DNA of 5,009 bases from assembly GCA_012729875.1 (NCBI GenBank), contig JAAYCC010000131.1:1-5009 (forward strand), written 5' to 3'. Under the pieces are notes generated by a model. The model was not told where the DNA came from. It did no database searches and was given only the letters and a program-made list of their open reading frames with translations. Positions 1 through 4,949 of the stretch are shown here, piece after piece; position 1 is the stretch's first letter; every line of letters begins with the position of its first letter. Origin of the DNA: Clostridiales bacterium. GTDB lineage: Bacteria > Bacillota > Clostridia > Oscillospirales > Oscillospiraceae. The position numbers were made by a program, and so were the translations under genes.

Positions 1-357
1 AATTATAAGCCTGTTGTCCCTCTTTGTCCATGGCGCTTCTGCGAGAATTCCCGCGATGGTTTCACCGCCCATGCCCGCGATTACAACAGTGTCGATGCCG
101 TCGGGGCTGACTCCCGAAAGCCCGTCGCAGAGGATAAACTCTATCTTGTTTTCAACGCCGTTTACAATCGCTGTCTGCTTTGCGCTTTCCAGCGGGCCGG
201 GCCTCAGATCGGCGGCGACTATCCTGCCGCCGTGGCCGTCCAGGCATAGACTGACTGGAATATATCCGTGGTCGGTGCCGATATCGGCAACGCCGCCGGA
301 GGGCGGAATATGTTTTGCTATGGATTTAAGGCGCTTGGAGAGCTTAAAGGAAGACAT
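1..357 (-). CDS. trmK: tRNA (adenine(22)-N(1))-methyltransferase TrmK, N-terminal part
   Basis: TrmK transfers a methyl group from S-adenosylmethionine to N1 of A22 in the D-arm of a subset of tRNAs, in the cytoplasm. The visible 119 residues start MSSFKLSKRLKSIAKHIP and carry the Rossmann-fold SAM motif ADIGTDHGYIP (residues 24-34), the acidic strand end AAD at 48-50 followed by GPLESA, then CDGL at 77-80 and the family signature IAGMGGETI at 93-101. This order matches the TrmK (YqfN/DUF633) family closely. The gene is cut by the left edge of the window; the family is usually around 230 residues, so roughly half is missing. The ATG at 357 has GGAGG at 362-366 only 4 nt upstream, a tight spacing, but the protein begins exactly where the family begins. 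It lies 56 nt downstream of the DUF1858 gene on the same strand and may be read through from it past the hairpin at 377-400. Confidence 0.92.
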   Translation of the reverse strand, partial: MSSFKLSKRLKSIAKHIPPSGGVADIGTDHGYIPVSLCLDGHGGRIVAADLRPGPLESAKQTAIVNGVENKIEFILCDGLSGVSPDGIDTVVIAGMGGETIAGILAEAPWTKRDNRLII

Positions 358-376
358 TTTTCCTCCGAACATCAGA

Positions 377-400
377 AACCGCCCCGGAGAGGAGGCGGTT
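377..400 (-). terminator. Terminator-like hairpin between the DUF1858 gene and trmK
   Basis: On the minus strand AACCGCC (400-394) can pair with GGCGGTT (383-377), a 7-bp GC-rich stem around a 10-nt loop, starting 13 nt after the DUF1858 stop codon. The bases that follow read TTCTGATGTT, so the uridine tract is short and interrupted. It may be a leaky intrinsic terminator or attenuator that lets some transcription through into trmK, for which I see no separate promoter. It also lies immediately before the trmK ribosome binding site. Confidence 0.45.
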
Positions 401-413
401 AAGTGGTTTGGTG

Positions 414-629
414 TTATTTCTGGGCTTCCTGCTGCTCAAGGTAGGCGTTGACCTGTTGGATGAAATCGTCCACATCAAAGCCATGTGCGGCACAGGCCTG
501 CTCGACATTTTCTTCGCTTCCTAGAACACAGGTCAGACAGTGCATTCCGATTGCGTTAAAAAATGGAGCGGTCTGAGGAGCGTTTTCAAGAACTTCCATT
601 ATATTTGAGTCTTTTCTGACAGTATACAA
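414..629 (-). CDS. DUF1858 domain protein (small CxxC protein)
   Basis: A 71-residue soluble protein made of a single DUF1858 domain, the type also named hybrid-cluster-protein-associated redox disulfide domain. The opening MYTVRKDSNIMEVLENAP matches the usual family start, and the core GMHCLTC places two cysteines at 31 and 34 with His30 before them; a third cysteine is at 46. It ends in a charged helix. Known members are predicted redox or metal-binding proteins, but their biochemical role is not settled and nothing here narrows it. No hybrid cluster protein is encoded in this window. The start is TTG at 629, chosen because GGGAGG at 638-643 lies 8 nt upstream and because an internal ATG at codon 11 would remove the first part of the domain. 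It has its own promoter (669-697) and follows the terminator of the tRNA operon, so it is probably the first gene of a unit that may include trmK. Confidence 0.88.
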   Translation of the reverse strand: MYTVRKDSNIMEVLENAPQTAPFFNAIGMHCLTCVLGSEENVEQACAAHGFDVDDFIQQVNAYLEQQEAQK

Positions 630-637
630 AACGAATA

Positions 638-643
638 CCTCCC
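638..643 (-). promoter_or_regulatory. Ribosome binding site selecting a TTG start (DUF1858 gene)
   Basis: GGGAGG on the minus strand lies 8 nt before the TTG at 629-627. No ATG or GTG at a suitable distance exists, so this site fixes the non-AUG start of the DUF1858 gene. Confidence 0.75.
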
Positions 644-668
644 GGGGTGTTGTTCATTTTCTTATTGT

Positions 669-697
669 ATTATACTCAGTCTGGGTAGAAAAATCAA
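669..697 (-). promoter_or_regulatory. Sigma-A-type promoter of the DUF1858 gene
   Basis: On the minus strand a perfect -10 TATAAT (674-669) is preceded by a 17-bp spacer and a -35 TTGATT (697-692, four of six consensus bases). The predicted transcription start is near 662, giving a leader of about 33 nt before the TTG. It lies between the tRNA terminator and the gene, as expected for an independent transcription unit. Confidence 0.7.
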
Positions 698-713
698 GAG
701 ATTTAGGGTAAAT

Positions 714-743
714 AAAGAAAAAGAGCGGACATATTGTCCGCTC
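714..743 (-). terminator. Intrinsic terminator of the tRNA operon
   Basis: The minus strand reads GAGCGGACA (743-735), loop ATA, TGTCCGCTC (731-723), a perfect 9-bp stem, followed at once by TTTTTCTTTATT. It begins 4 nt after the encoded CCA of tRNA-Cys, so it ends the five-tRNA transcript. The uridine tract exists only on the minus-strand side, which sets the direction. Confidence 0.93.
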
Positions 744-747
744 ACTT

Positions 748-822
748 TGGAGGCGCCACCCGGATTTGAACCGGGGAGTCAGGGATTTGCAGTCCCTTGC
801 CTTACCACTTGGCCATGGCGCC
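748..822 (-). tRNA. tRNA-Cys (anticodon GCA)
   Basis: A 75-nt gene with encoded CCA (750-748) and discriminator U (751), as usual for tRNA-Cys. The acceptor strands GGCGCCA and TGGCGCC pair fully. The anticodon loop is CTGCAAA in a GGGA/TCCC-type stem, and the T arm holds GGTTCAAATCC. The D stem is GCCA against AGGC, which leaves an A13-A22 mismatch; A22 is a possible TrmK target. It is the last tRNA of the operon, 22 nt after tRNA-Gly. Confidence 0.97.
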
Positions 823-844
823 GGGGAATATAGTGCTAAAAAAA

Positions 845-920
845 TGGAGCGGGCAACGAGATTCGAACTCGCTACCTCCACCTTGGCAAGGTGGCGCTCT
901 GCCAAATGAGCTATGCCCGC
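845..920 (-). tRNA. tRNA-Gly (anticodon GCC)
   Basis: A 76-nt gene with encoded CCA (847-845) and discriminator U (848). The acceptor strands GCGGGCA and TGCCCGC pair fully. The anticodon stem CCACC/GGTGG encloses the loop TTGCCAA, giving anticodon GCC, which reads GGC and GGU. The T loop is in GAGTTCGAATCTC. It is the fourth tRNA of the operon and is preceded by the strong spacer hairpin at 935-965. Confidence 0.97.
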
Positions 921-934
921 ATAGAGTTTTTATT

Positions 935-965
935 CCCCATCGGATGTTTTATACATCCGATGGGG
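935..965 (-). repeat. Perfect inverted repeat (hairpin) in the tRNA-Phe/tRNA-Gly spacer
   Basis: CCCCATCGGATGT (935-947) and ACATCCGATGGGG (953-965) form a perfect 13-bp stem with a 5-nt loop. It fills most of the 47-nt spacer between tRNA-Phe and tRNA-Gly. In the minus-strand transcript it is followed by AATAAAAACTC and not by uridines, so it does not look like an intrinsic terminator. A double-stranded processing site (for example for RNase III) within the tRNA precursor is the most natural reading, but this is inferred. Confidence 0.85.
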
Positions 966-967
966 TG

Positions 968-1043
<76 letters not shown>

Positions 1044-1048
1044 AAATC

Positions 1049-1069
1049 AGGGATACTGGTCGCATCCCT
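1049..1069 (-). repeat. Short hairpin in the tRNA-Asp/tRNA-Phe spacer
   Basis: AGGGAT (1049-1054) and ATCCCT (1064-1069) are perfect 6-bp inverted arms around a 9-nt loop, covering most of the 27-nt spacer. No uridine tract follows on the minus strand. It could assist precursor folding or processing, but a 6-bp stem is short enough to arise by chance. Confidence 0.4.
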
Positions 1070-1070
1070 T

Positions 1071-1147
1071 TGGCGACCCAGAACGGGCTCGAACCGTCGA
1101 CCTCCAGCGTGACAGGCTGGCGTTCTAACCAACTGAACTACTGGGCC
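1071..1147 (-). tRNA. tRNA-Asp (anticodon GTC)
   Basis: A 77-nt gene with encoded CCA (1073-1071) and discriminator G (1074), typical of tRNA-Asp. The acceptor GGCCCAG pairs with CTGGGTC with one G-T wobble. The anticodon stem CCAGC/GCTGG encloses CTGTCAC, so the anticodon is GTC (GUC in RNA). The T arm contains GGTTCGAGCCC. It is the second tRNA of the operon, 52 nt after tRNA-Val. Confidence 0.97.
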
Positions 1148-1199
1148 ATAATGCGCGAAATCTGCCACGTTTGAAGTCTTGCCGAGCACAATGGCCGGG

Positions 1200-1275
1200 T
1201 GGTGGGAACAACAGGGATCGAACCTGTGACCCCATGCTTGTAAGGCATGTGCTCTCCCAGCTGAGCTATGCTCCC
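1200..1275 (-). tRNA. tRNA-Val (anticodon TAC)
   Basis: A 76-nt gene with encoded CCA (1202-1200) and discriminator A (1203). The acceptor GGGAGCA pairs with TGTTCCC with one G-T wobble. The anticodon stem CATGC/GCATG encloses CTTACAA, so the anticodon is TAC (UAC in RNA). The T arm contains GGTTCGATCCC. It is the first tRNA of the operon, starting about 13 nt after the predicted transcription start. Confidence 0.97.
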
Positions 1276-1294
1276 ATAATCAAGCGGCTTTGCC

Positions 1295-1323
1295 ATTGTA
1301 CAAGAAATAGACACAAATGTCAA
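1295..1323 (-). promoter_or_regulatory. Strong sigma-A promoter of the five-tRNA operon
   Basis: On the minus strand a perfect -35 TTGACA (1323-1318), a 17-bp spacer and a -10 TACAAT (1300-1295) are followed by GGCAAAGCC. Transcription should start near 1288. Near-consensus boxes fit a highly expressed stable-RNA operon, and the GC-rich stretch right after the -10 resembles discriminators of growth-rate-controlled promoters; that regulatory point is inference. The -35 box lies within the 3' arm of the inverted repeat at 1315-1339. Confidence 0.92.
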
Positions 1324-1339
1324 GTGGGTTTTGACATTT
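1315..1339 (-). terminator. Inverted repeat after hslO, possible weak terminator
   Basis: AAATGTCAA (1315-1323) and TTGACATTT (1331-1339) form a perfect 9-bp stem around a 7-nt loop, 14 nt beyond the hslO stop. In the minus-strand transcript an A-run precedes it and TTTGTGTCTATTT follows the TTGACA arm, so it could be a weak, AT-rich terminator for the yerC-hslO run. Read on the plus strand it ends in a cleaner run of seven T (1337-1343), but no plus-strand gene is seen to its left. It shares bases with the tRNA promoter -35 box. Confidence 0.45.
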
Positions 1340-1353
1340 TTTTACCTGTAAAT

Positions 1354-2226
1354 TCAGGGCAGGTGTTTAGCTAAAATCTCCTCTATCTCCGACGGTGAAA
1401 AATGGTATTTCGTATTACAGAAATGGCAGACTACCTCAGTGTTTTCTCCGCTTTTCAAAATATCCTCAAGCGCTTCGTGTCCAATGCTGTCTATGGCGCG
1501 AACTACCCTTTCGCGGCTGCAGTAGCAGCGGTACTCAACTTTTGTTCTTTTGAGTACCGTCGGGTTCAAACCATTTAGGACGGCGTTTACAATGTCGCCG
1601 CCGCTGCTCAATATGTCCGTCACCTGGCCCATGGAGCTTATATTGCTCTCGATTAGGGCAATCAAAGTATCCGGAGCGCCGGGCAGAAGCTGGACAAGAA
1701 AGCCGCCCGCACAGGCGACAGACCTGTCGGTATCCACAAGAACGCCGAGACCGCATGCCGCTCCGACCTGCTCACTCTCGACGTAGTATTTGGCAAAGTC
1801 CTCGGCGATCTCGCCGCTGACAAGCTCAGTAGAGCCGATATAAGGTTCTTTTAGGCCTAAATCGCGGCTCACGGTGAATTGCCCGCCTGTTCCGACGGCG
1901 CTGCCCACGTCCAGCTTGCCGTTTGCTTTCAGAGGCAGGTCCACATGTGGGTTCTGGACATAGCCGCGTACATTGCCCTTGCTGTCGGACACGGAGATCA
2001 CGGAGCCGATTGGGCCGCCGCCGTTTAGACGTACGGTAACCGTGGCGTCGTCCTCCTTGAGCATGTCGCCGAGAATGGACGCCGCCATGAGAGTCCTGCC
2101 CAGAGCCGCCGTTGCCACGGGGGAGAGATCGTGTATCTGGCGGGCGCGCTCGACAATATCGCGGCCGGTGATGACTGTTATTTTTGCGAAGCCGTCCTCA
2201 GTGACGGCACGGATGATTTCGTCCAT
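1354..2226 (-). CDS. hslO: Redox-regulated molecular chaperone Hsp33
   Basis: Hsp33 is a cytoplasmic holdase that is inactive when its four cysteines bind zinc and is switched on by oxidation and unfolding, protecting proteins during oxidative and heat stress. The 290-residue product shows the N-terminal MDEIIRAVTEDG, the conserved ATAALGRTLMAASILGDML block at about 39-57 and the RGYVQNP segment near 87-93. At the C-terminus it has the zinc centre as CYC (Cys234, Cys236) and CHFC (Cys267, Cys270), all four ligands intact. Length fits the family. I start at ATG 2226, where GAGGT (2239-2235) sits 8 nt upstream and the protein begins like known homologues; an ATG 11 codons earlier would overlap the preceding gene and lacks family support. 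The gap to the methyltransferase stop is 4 nt, so translation is likely coupled and the ribosome binding site lies within the upstream gene's last codons. Confidence 0.96.
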   Translation of the reverse strand: MDEIIRAVTEDGFAKITVITGRDIVERARQIHDLSPVATAALGRTLMAASILGDMLKEDDATVTVRLNGGGPIGSVISVSDSKGNVRGYVQNPHVDLPLKANGKLDVGSAVGTGGQFTVSRDLGLKEPYIGSTELVSGEIAEDFAKYYVESEQVGAACGLGVLVDTDRSVACAGGFLVQLLPGAPDTLIALIESNISSMGQVTDILSSGGDIVNAVLNGLNPTVLKRTKVEYRCYCSRERVVRAIDSIGHEALEDILKSGENTEVVCHFCNTKYHFSPSEIEEILAKHLP

Positions 2227-2230
2227 ATTT

Positions 2231-2974
2231 TCAGACCTCGTGTGGAGTATTTTCGGCAATTATAAAGAGCCTGCCAAGCTCGTGCTGCGGCCCCTCATTG
2301 CTTATTTCAATGTTGATAAAGCCCGCATCCCGGAGCTGCTTTTTCAGCGTGTCCGGTTCGTGGATATACTCGATGTGCTCCTCAAAGCTGCGCTGCCAAA
2401 GGCGGCCGCGCCGGGTGAATATGTCCATACCGTAAAAAAGAGCATTTTCGCTCTCATCAAAGTCCGCACGCCACAGACATAGCTTGTTTTCGTCCTCGTC
2501 CACGGATATATAGCCGTCCAGAGAACGCAGACGCTCGGGAGAGTTGATATCGAAGATAAATATTCCGTCCGGCTCTATGAAGAGGTGCAGCAGATGGAGA
2601 AGCTCCGGAACATCCTCCGGCGGCAGGTAGTTCAATGAGTCCAGGCAGGAGACCGCGGCGTCCACAGTGCCGTAGAGGTCAAGCTCCGTCATTGACTGGC
2701 AGAGAAACATCGGCGGCGTTACGCCCGCAAGTTCCATAGACTTTTCCTGAGCCACACAGAGCATATCCTCCGATGCGTCGGCGGCTATCAGCTCGTAGCC
2801 GCGCTTTGCCATCAGCATGGTCAGAGTACCGGTACCGCAGCCGAGATCCAGAAGCGTGTGAACTTTTTTACCCCGGCTGATGAATATTTTTTCGTAAAAA
2901 TCGGCAAATTGTCCGTAATCGACGTCATAGGTGAGGTCGTCATATATGCGGGCAAGGGGTCCGTAGGCCGCCAT
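2231..2974 (-). CDS. Class I SAM-dependent methyltransferase, YqeM-like
   Basis: A 247-residue soluble methyltransferase. It opens with MAAYGPLARIYDDLTYDVDY, the helix typical of the YqeM/CypM-like group. The SAM-binding motif I is LLDLGCGTGT (41-50), with the acidic residue ending strand 2 at Asp66 (IAADAS). CLDSLNYL near 110-117 and a later FDINSP segment are usual for this group. The C-terminal half forms the sheet-rich part ending in ELGRLFIIAENT. The substrate cannot be told from sequence; relatives are annotated only as methyltransferases. Its ATG overlaps the stop of the yerC-type gene as TAATG, with AGGAGG 10 nt upstream, and its stop is 4 nt before hslO, so the three genes are almost surely one transcript. 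Fold assignment is firm; the specific function is not. Confidence 0.92.
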   Translation of the reverse strand: MAAYGPLARIYDDLTYDVDYGQFADFYEKIFISRGKKVHTLLDLGCGTGTLTMLMAKRGYELIAADASEDMLCVAQEKSMELAGVTPPMFLCQSMTELDLYGTVDAAVSCLDSLNYLPPEDVPELLHLLHLFIEPDGIFIFDINSPERLRSLDGYISVDEDENKLCLWRADFDESENALFYGMDIFTRRGRLWQRSFEEHIEYIHEPDTLKKQLRDAGFINIEISNEGPQHELGRLFIIAENTPHEV

Positions 2975-3276
2975 TATTTACGCCCCTCCTGCTCGGACAG
3001 ACGCGCAAAAACGGTGCTGTAGCCGTCCTGGCCGTACTGCAGGCTTCGGTTTACACGGCTGATGGTCGCGCTGGAAGCGCCGGTCTTTTCGAGAATCTCG
3101 TTATATATGCAGCCCTTGTTCAGCAGGGAGGCGACTTCATAGCGCTGTTCCATCGCCTGAAGCTCGGTAATGGTACACAGGTCGTCAAAAAATTTCATGC
3201 ATTCCTCAACGGTCTCCAGTGTGAGAATAGCTCGGTACATTTCCTCGTTGCGCTTCATTTTGCTCTGTTTGTTCAT
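2974..3276 (-). CDS. YerC/YecD family TrpR-like DNA-binding protein
   Basis: A 100-residue protein of the YerC/YecD family, related to the Trp repressor (TrpR/DnaA-type helix-turn-helix). Residues 23-35 (VEECMKFFDDLCT) and ITELQAMEQRYEVASLL (36-52) are the family core. The segment GCIYNEILEKTGASSATISRVNRSL (about 55-79) is the helix-turn-helix, with the SATISRVNR recognition helix. The short tail after QYG is poorly conserved. Family members lack an established ligand or target; tryptophan regulation should not be assumed from the TrpR name. The ATG at 3276 is preceded by GGTGA (3288-3284) at 7 nt; a second ATG at codon 7 lacks a better site. It heads the run with the methyltransferase and hslO and is divergent from purA, so autoregulation, or control of purA from the shared region, is possible but unproven. 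Confidence 0.9.
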   Translation of the reverse strand: MNKQSKMKRNEEMYRAILTLETVEECMKFFDDLCTITELQAMEQRYEVASLLNKGCIYNEILEKTGASSATISRVNRSLQYGQDGYSTVFARLSEQEGRK

Positions 3277-3336
3277 ATGATTATCACCTTATAAAAATAA
3301 TAAAAAATGGGAACTGTCTTCTTTATATACATATTT

Positions 3337-3365
3337 ATTTTATAACGTTAGTGTACGAAAGTAAA
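3337..3365 (-). promoter_or_regulatory. Probable promoter of the yerC-methyltransferase-hslO run
   Basis: On the minus strand TTTACT (3365-3360) and TAAAAT (3342-3337) are separated by 17 bp, matching four and five of six consensus bases. Transcription would start near 3330, with an AT-rich leader of about 54 nt. The region is AT-rich enough for chance matches; a TATAAT at 3401-3396 with a poor -35 (TTAATA, 3424-3419) is an alternative. Confidence 0.45.
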
Positions 3366-3367
3366 GC

Positions 3368-3389
3368 CGCATTTTATACAAATAATGCG
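3368..3389. repeat. Inverted repeat between the divergent promoters, possible operator
   Basis: CGCATT (3368-3373) and AATGCG (3384-3389) are 6-bp inverted half-sites separated by 10 bp, so their centres are 16 bp apart. The element lies just upstream of the purA -35 box and just beyond the likely -35 box of the yerC run, where a regulator of both promoters could bind. No known operator consensus (for example a PurBox) is recognised. Confidence 0.35.
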
Positions 3390-3403
3390 TATGTAATTAT
3401 ACC

Positions 3404-3432
3404 TTGCAAACGCAGTTATATTAATCTATAAT
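3404..3432 (+). promoter_or_regulatory. Sigma-A promoter of purA
   Basis: TTGCAA (3404-3409, four of six consensus bases), a 17-bp spacer and a perfect TATAAT (3427-3432). Transcription should start near 3439, giving a leader of about 52 nt. I see no riboswitch, PurBox or attenuator in that leader. Confidence 0.82.
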
Positions 3433-3490
3433 AAAAAGGTATGATCTGTGACAGTATTATGTTGCAAATTTGTTTCAAGAGGTGAAAGCT

Positions 3491-4768
3491 ATGGTTAAGG
3501 CAGTTGTCGGCGCCAACTGGGGCGACGAGGGCAAGGGGAAGATAACAGATATGCTCGCGGAGAAATCCGATTACGTCGTACGCTTCCAGGGTGGAGCAAA
3601 CGCCGGCCATACTATTATAAACAATTACGGGAGATTTGCTCTCCACACCCTGCCGTCCGGAGTATTCTACGACCACATAACCAACGTTATTGGCAACGGA
3701 GTTGCGCTTAACATCCGTGTGTTTTTTGACGAACTCAATTCTCTGCTGCAGCAGGGCGTGCCGGCACCGAAGATAGTTGTCTCCGAGCGCGCGCAGGTGG
3801 TAATGCCATACCATATTCTCTTTGACCAGTATGAGGAGGAGCGTCTCGGGGGGAAGGCCTTCGGCTCCACAAAGTCGGGTATTGCCCCTTTCTACTCCGA
3901 CAAATACGCCAAGATCGGCTTCCAGATAAACGAGCTCTTTGACGACGAGCTTCTTAAAGCCCGCCTTGAGAATGTCTGCACAATAAAAAACACACTGCTT
4001 GAGCATCTTTACCGAAAGCCTCTGCTTGATCCTGAGGAGATTTACAGGGAAATGGCGGAGCAGAGGGAGCTTATAAGACCTTATGTCGGCGATGCCTCCG
4101 CTGTGCTTTGCGAAGCTCTCGCTCAGGACAAGCAGGTCCTTCTTGAGGGCCAGCTGGGTACGCTAAAGGATGCGGATTTCGGCATATATCCCTTTGTTAC
4201 GTCATCAAATACCATAGCCGGATACGGCTGTGTCGGAGCGGGTATACCGCCCGCCTCTCTGGACAGCGTCGTGGCTGTCACAAAGGCCTATTCAAGCGCT
4301 GTTGGAGGCGGAGCTTTCGTCACCGAACTCTTTGGAGACGAAGCAGAAGCTCTTCGCAGGCGCGGCGGAGATAAGGGCGAATACGGCGCGACCACCGGCA
4401 GACCCCGCAGAGTCGGCTGGTTCGATGCTGTCGCCACTAAGTACGGCTGCCGTATTCAGGGGGCGACAGAGGCCGTTCTTACAGCCGTTGACGTTCTGGG
4501 CTATCTTGACGAGATCAAGATTTGCGTTGGCTATGATATTGACGGAACGGTTGTCACGGATTTCCCCGTCACCTCAAAGCTGGACAGAGCAAAACCTGTC
4601 TACAGGACTATGCCGGGCTGGAAATGCGACATTTTAGGAGCTACCGACTACAGCGCGCTGCCGGTACAGGCAAAAAACTATGTGGATTTCATTGAAGAAT
4701 TCATCGAAACCCCGATTAAAATGGTCTCGACAGGACCCAAACGCGAGGATATCGCATATAGGACATAA
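3491..4768 (+). CDS. purA: Adenylosuccinate synthase
   Basis: PurA joins IMP and aspartate to form adenylosuccinate using GTP, the committed step from IMP to AMP, in the cytoplasm. The 425-residue product has the GTP-binding motif GDEGKGK (11-17) with catalytic Asp12, GGANAGHT with His40, the VTSSN segment (236-240) and GATTGRPRR (299-307). Length fits the family. The start is ATG 3491, behind GAGGTGA (3479-3485); a TTG at 3470 in frame lies upstream of this site and is rejected. It is a divergent form: where E. coli-type enzymes have the IMP-contacting Gln in EGAQGTL this one reads EGQLGTL (Leu222 at that place), the Arg in the shared-subunit IMP site is Lys141, and the LDIDHGTYP stretch reads KDADFGIYP. 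I recall similar variants in Clostridia, so it is probably a functional subfamily and not a decayed gene. It stands alone with its own promoter; no clear terminator follows. Confidence 0.96.
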   Translation: MVKAVVGANWGDEGKGKITDMLAEKSDYVVRFQGGANAGHTIINNYGRFALHTLPSGVFYDHITNVIGNGVALNIRVFFDELNSLLQQGVPAPKIVVSERAQVVMPYHILFDQYEEERLGGKAFGSTKSGIAPFYSDKYAKIGFQINELFDDELLKARLENVCTIKNTLLEHLYRKPLLDPEEIYREMAEQRELIRPYVGDASAVLCEALAQDKQVLLEGQLGTLKDADFGIYPFVTSSNTIAGYGCVGAGIPPASLDSVVAVTKAYSSAVGGGAFVTELFGDEAEALRRRGGDKGEYGATTGRPRRVGWFDAVATKYGCRIQGATEAVLTAVDVLGYLDEIKICVGYDIDGTVVTDFPVTSKLDRAKPVYRTMPGWKCDILGATDYSALPVQAKNYVDFIEEFIETPIKMVSTGPKREDIAYRT

Positions 4769-4849
4769 AAAGCTTTTCGGAAGAGCATTTCATGCACTGA
4801 CATACTAGTTTTTACCGATGATATTTTGCCTCTATATGCTGTGTTTTTG

Positions 4850-4877
4850 TTGGTTTTTCCCGAAAATGTAGTACAAT
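4850..4877 (+). promoter_or_regulatory. Weak promoter-like site downstream of purA
   Basis: A -10-like TACAAT (4872-4877) has a poor -35 TTGGTT (4850-4855) at a 16-bp spacing. The eight bases GTACAATA recur 72 bp later in the better promoter at 4921-4949, which hints at tandem promoters for a gene to the right. Confidence 0.35.
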
Positions 4878-4920
4878 ATAAGTAATGTCCACTGAACAAC
4901 CCCGAAACCATTGAAAACAC

Positions 4921-4949
4921 AAGACAAATCGCCTTAAATATGGTACAAT
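4921..4949 (+). promoter_or_regulatory. Extended -10 promoter for a gene at or beyond the right edge
   Basis: AAGACA (4921-4926, four of six consensus bases), a 17-bp spacer and TACAAT (4944-4949) preceded directly by TGG, an extended -10. Transcription should start near 4956. GGAG at 4994-4997 lies 8 nt before a GTG at 5006, a possible start codon right at the window edge; an ATG at 5000 is too close to that site. The product cannot be identified. Confidence 0.6.

Noticed and set aside
14..451. Plus-strand open frame of 145 codons
   Set aside because: It lies antisense to trmK and the DUF1858 gene, both of which have clear family motifs and ribosome binding sites; the frame has no recognisable domain.
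1331..1359. Plus-strand promoter from TTGACA at 1331
   Set aside because: No -10-like hexamer lies 16-18 bp downstream, and the only frames there are antisense to hslO.
2227..2259. Longer hslO starting 11 codons upstream
   Set aside because: It would overlap the methyltransferase gene and add residues absent from the family; the ATG at 2226 has a well-placed GAGGT.
1973..2482. 169-codon plus-strand frame over hslO and the methyltransferase gene
   Set aside because: Both minus-strand genes have intact motifs and coupled start sites; the antisense frame spans their junction without any signal of its own.
3470..3490. Upstream in-frame TTG start for purA
   Set aside because: The ribosome binding site GAGGTGA lies downstream of it and is well spaced for the ATG at 3491, which also matches the family start.
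3416..4006. 196-codon minus-strand frame antisense to purA
   Set aside because: It is a shadow of the highly conserved purA reading frame, with no ribosome binding site or domain pattern.
4771..4800. Possible purA terminator (pairing of GCTTTT with GAAGAGC, or GCAT with ATGC)
   Set aside because: The stems are short with tiny loops or mismatches, and no uridine tract follows directly.
4678..4920. 80-codon minus-strand frame over the end of purA and the region after it
   Set aside because: It overlaps the conserved PurA C-terminus; the portion outside purA is AT-rich and shows no protein family features.
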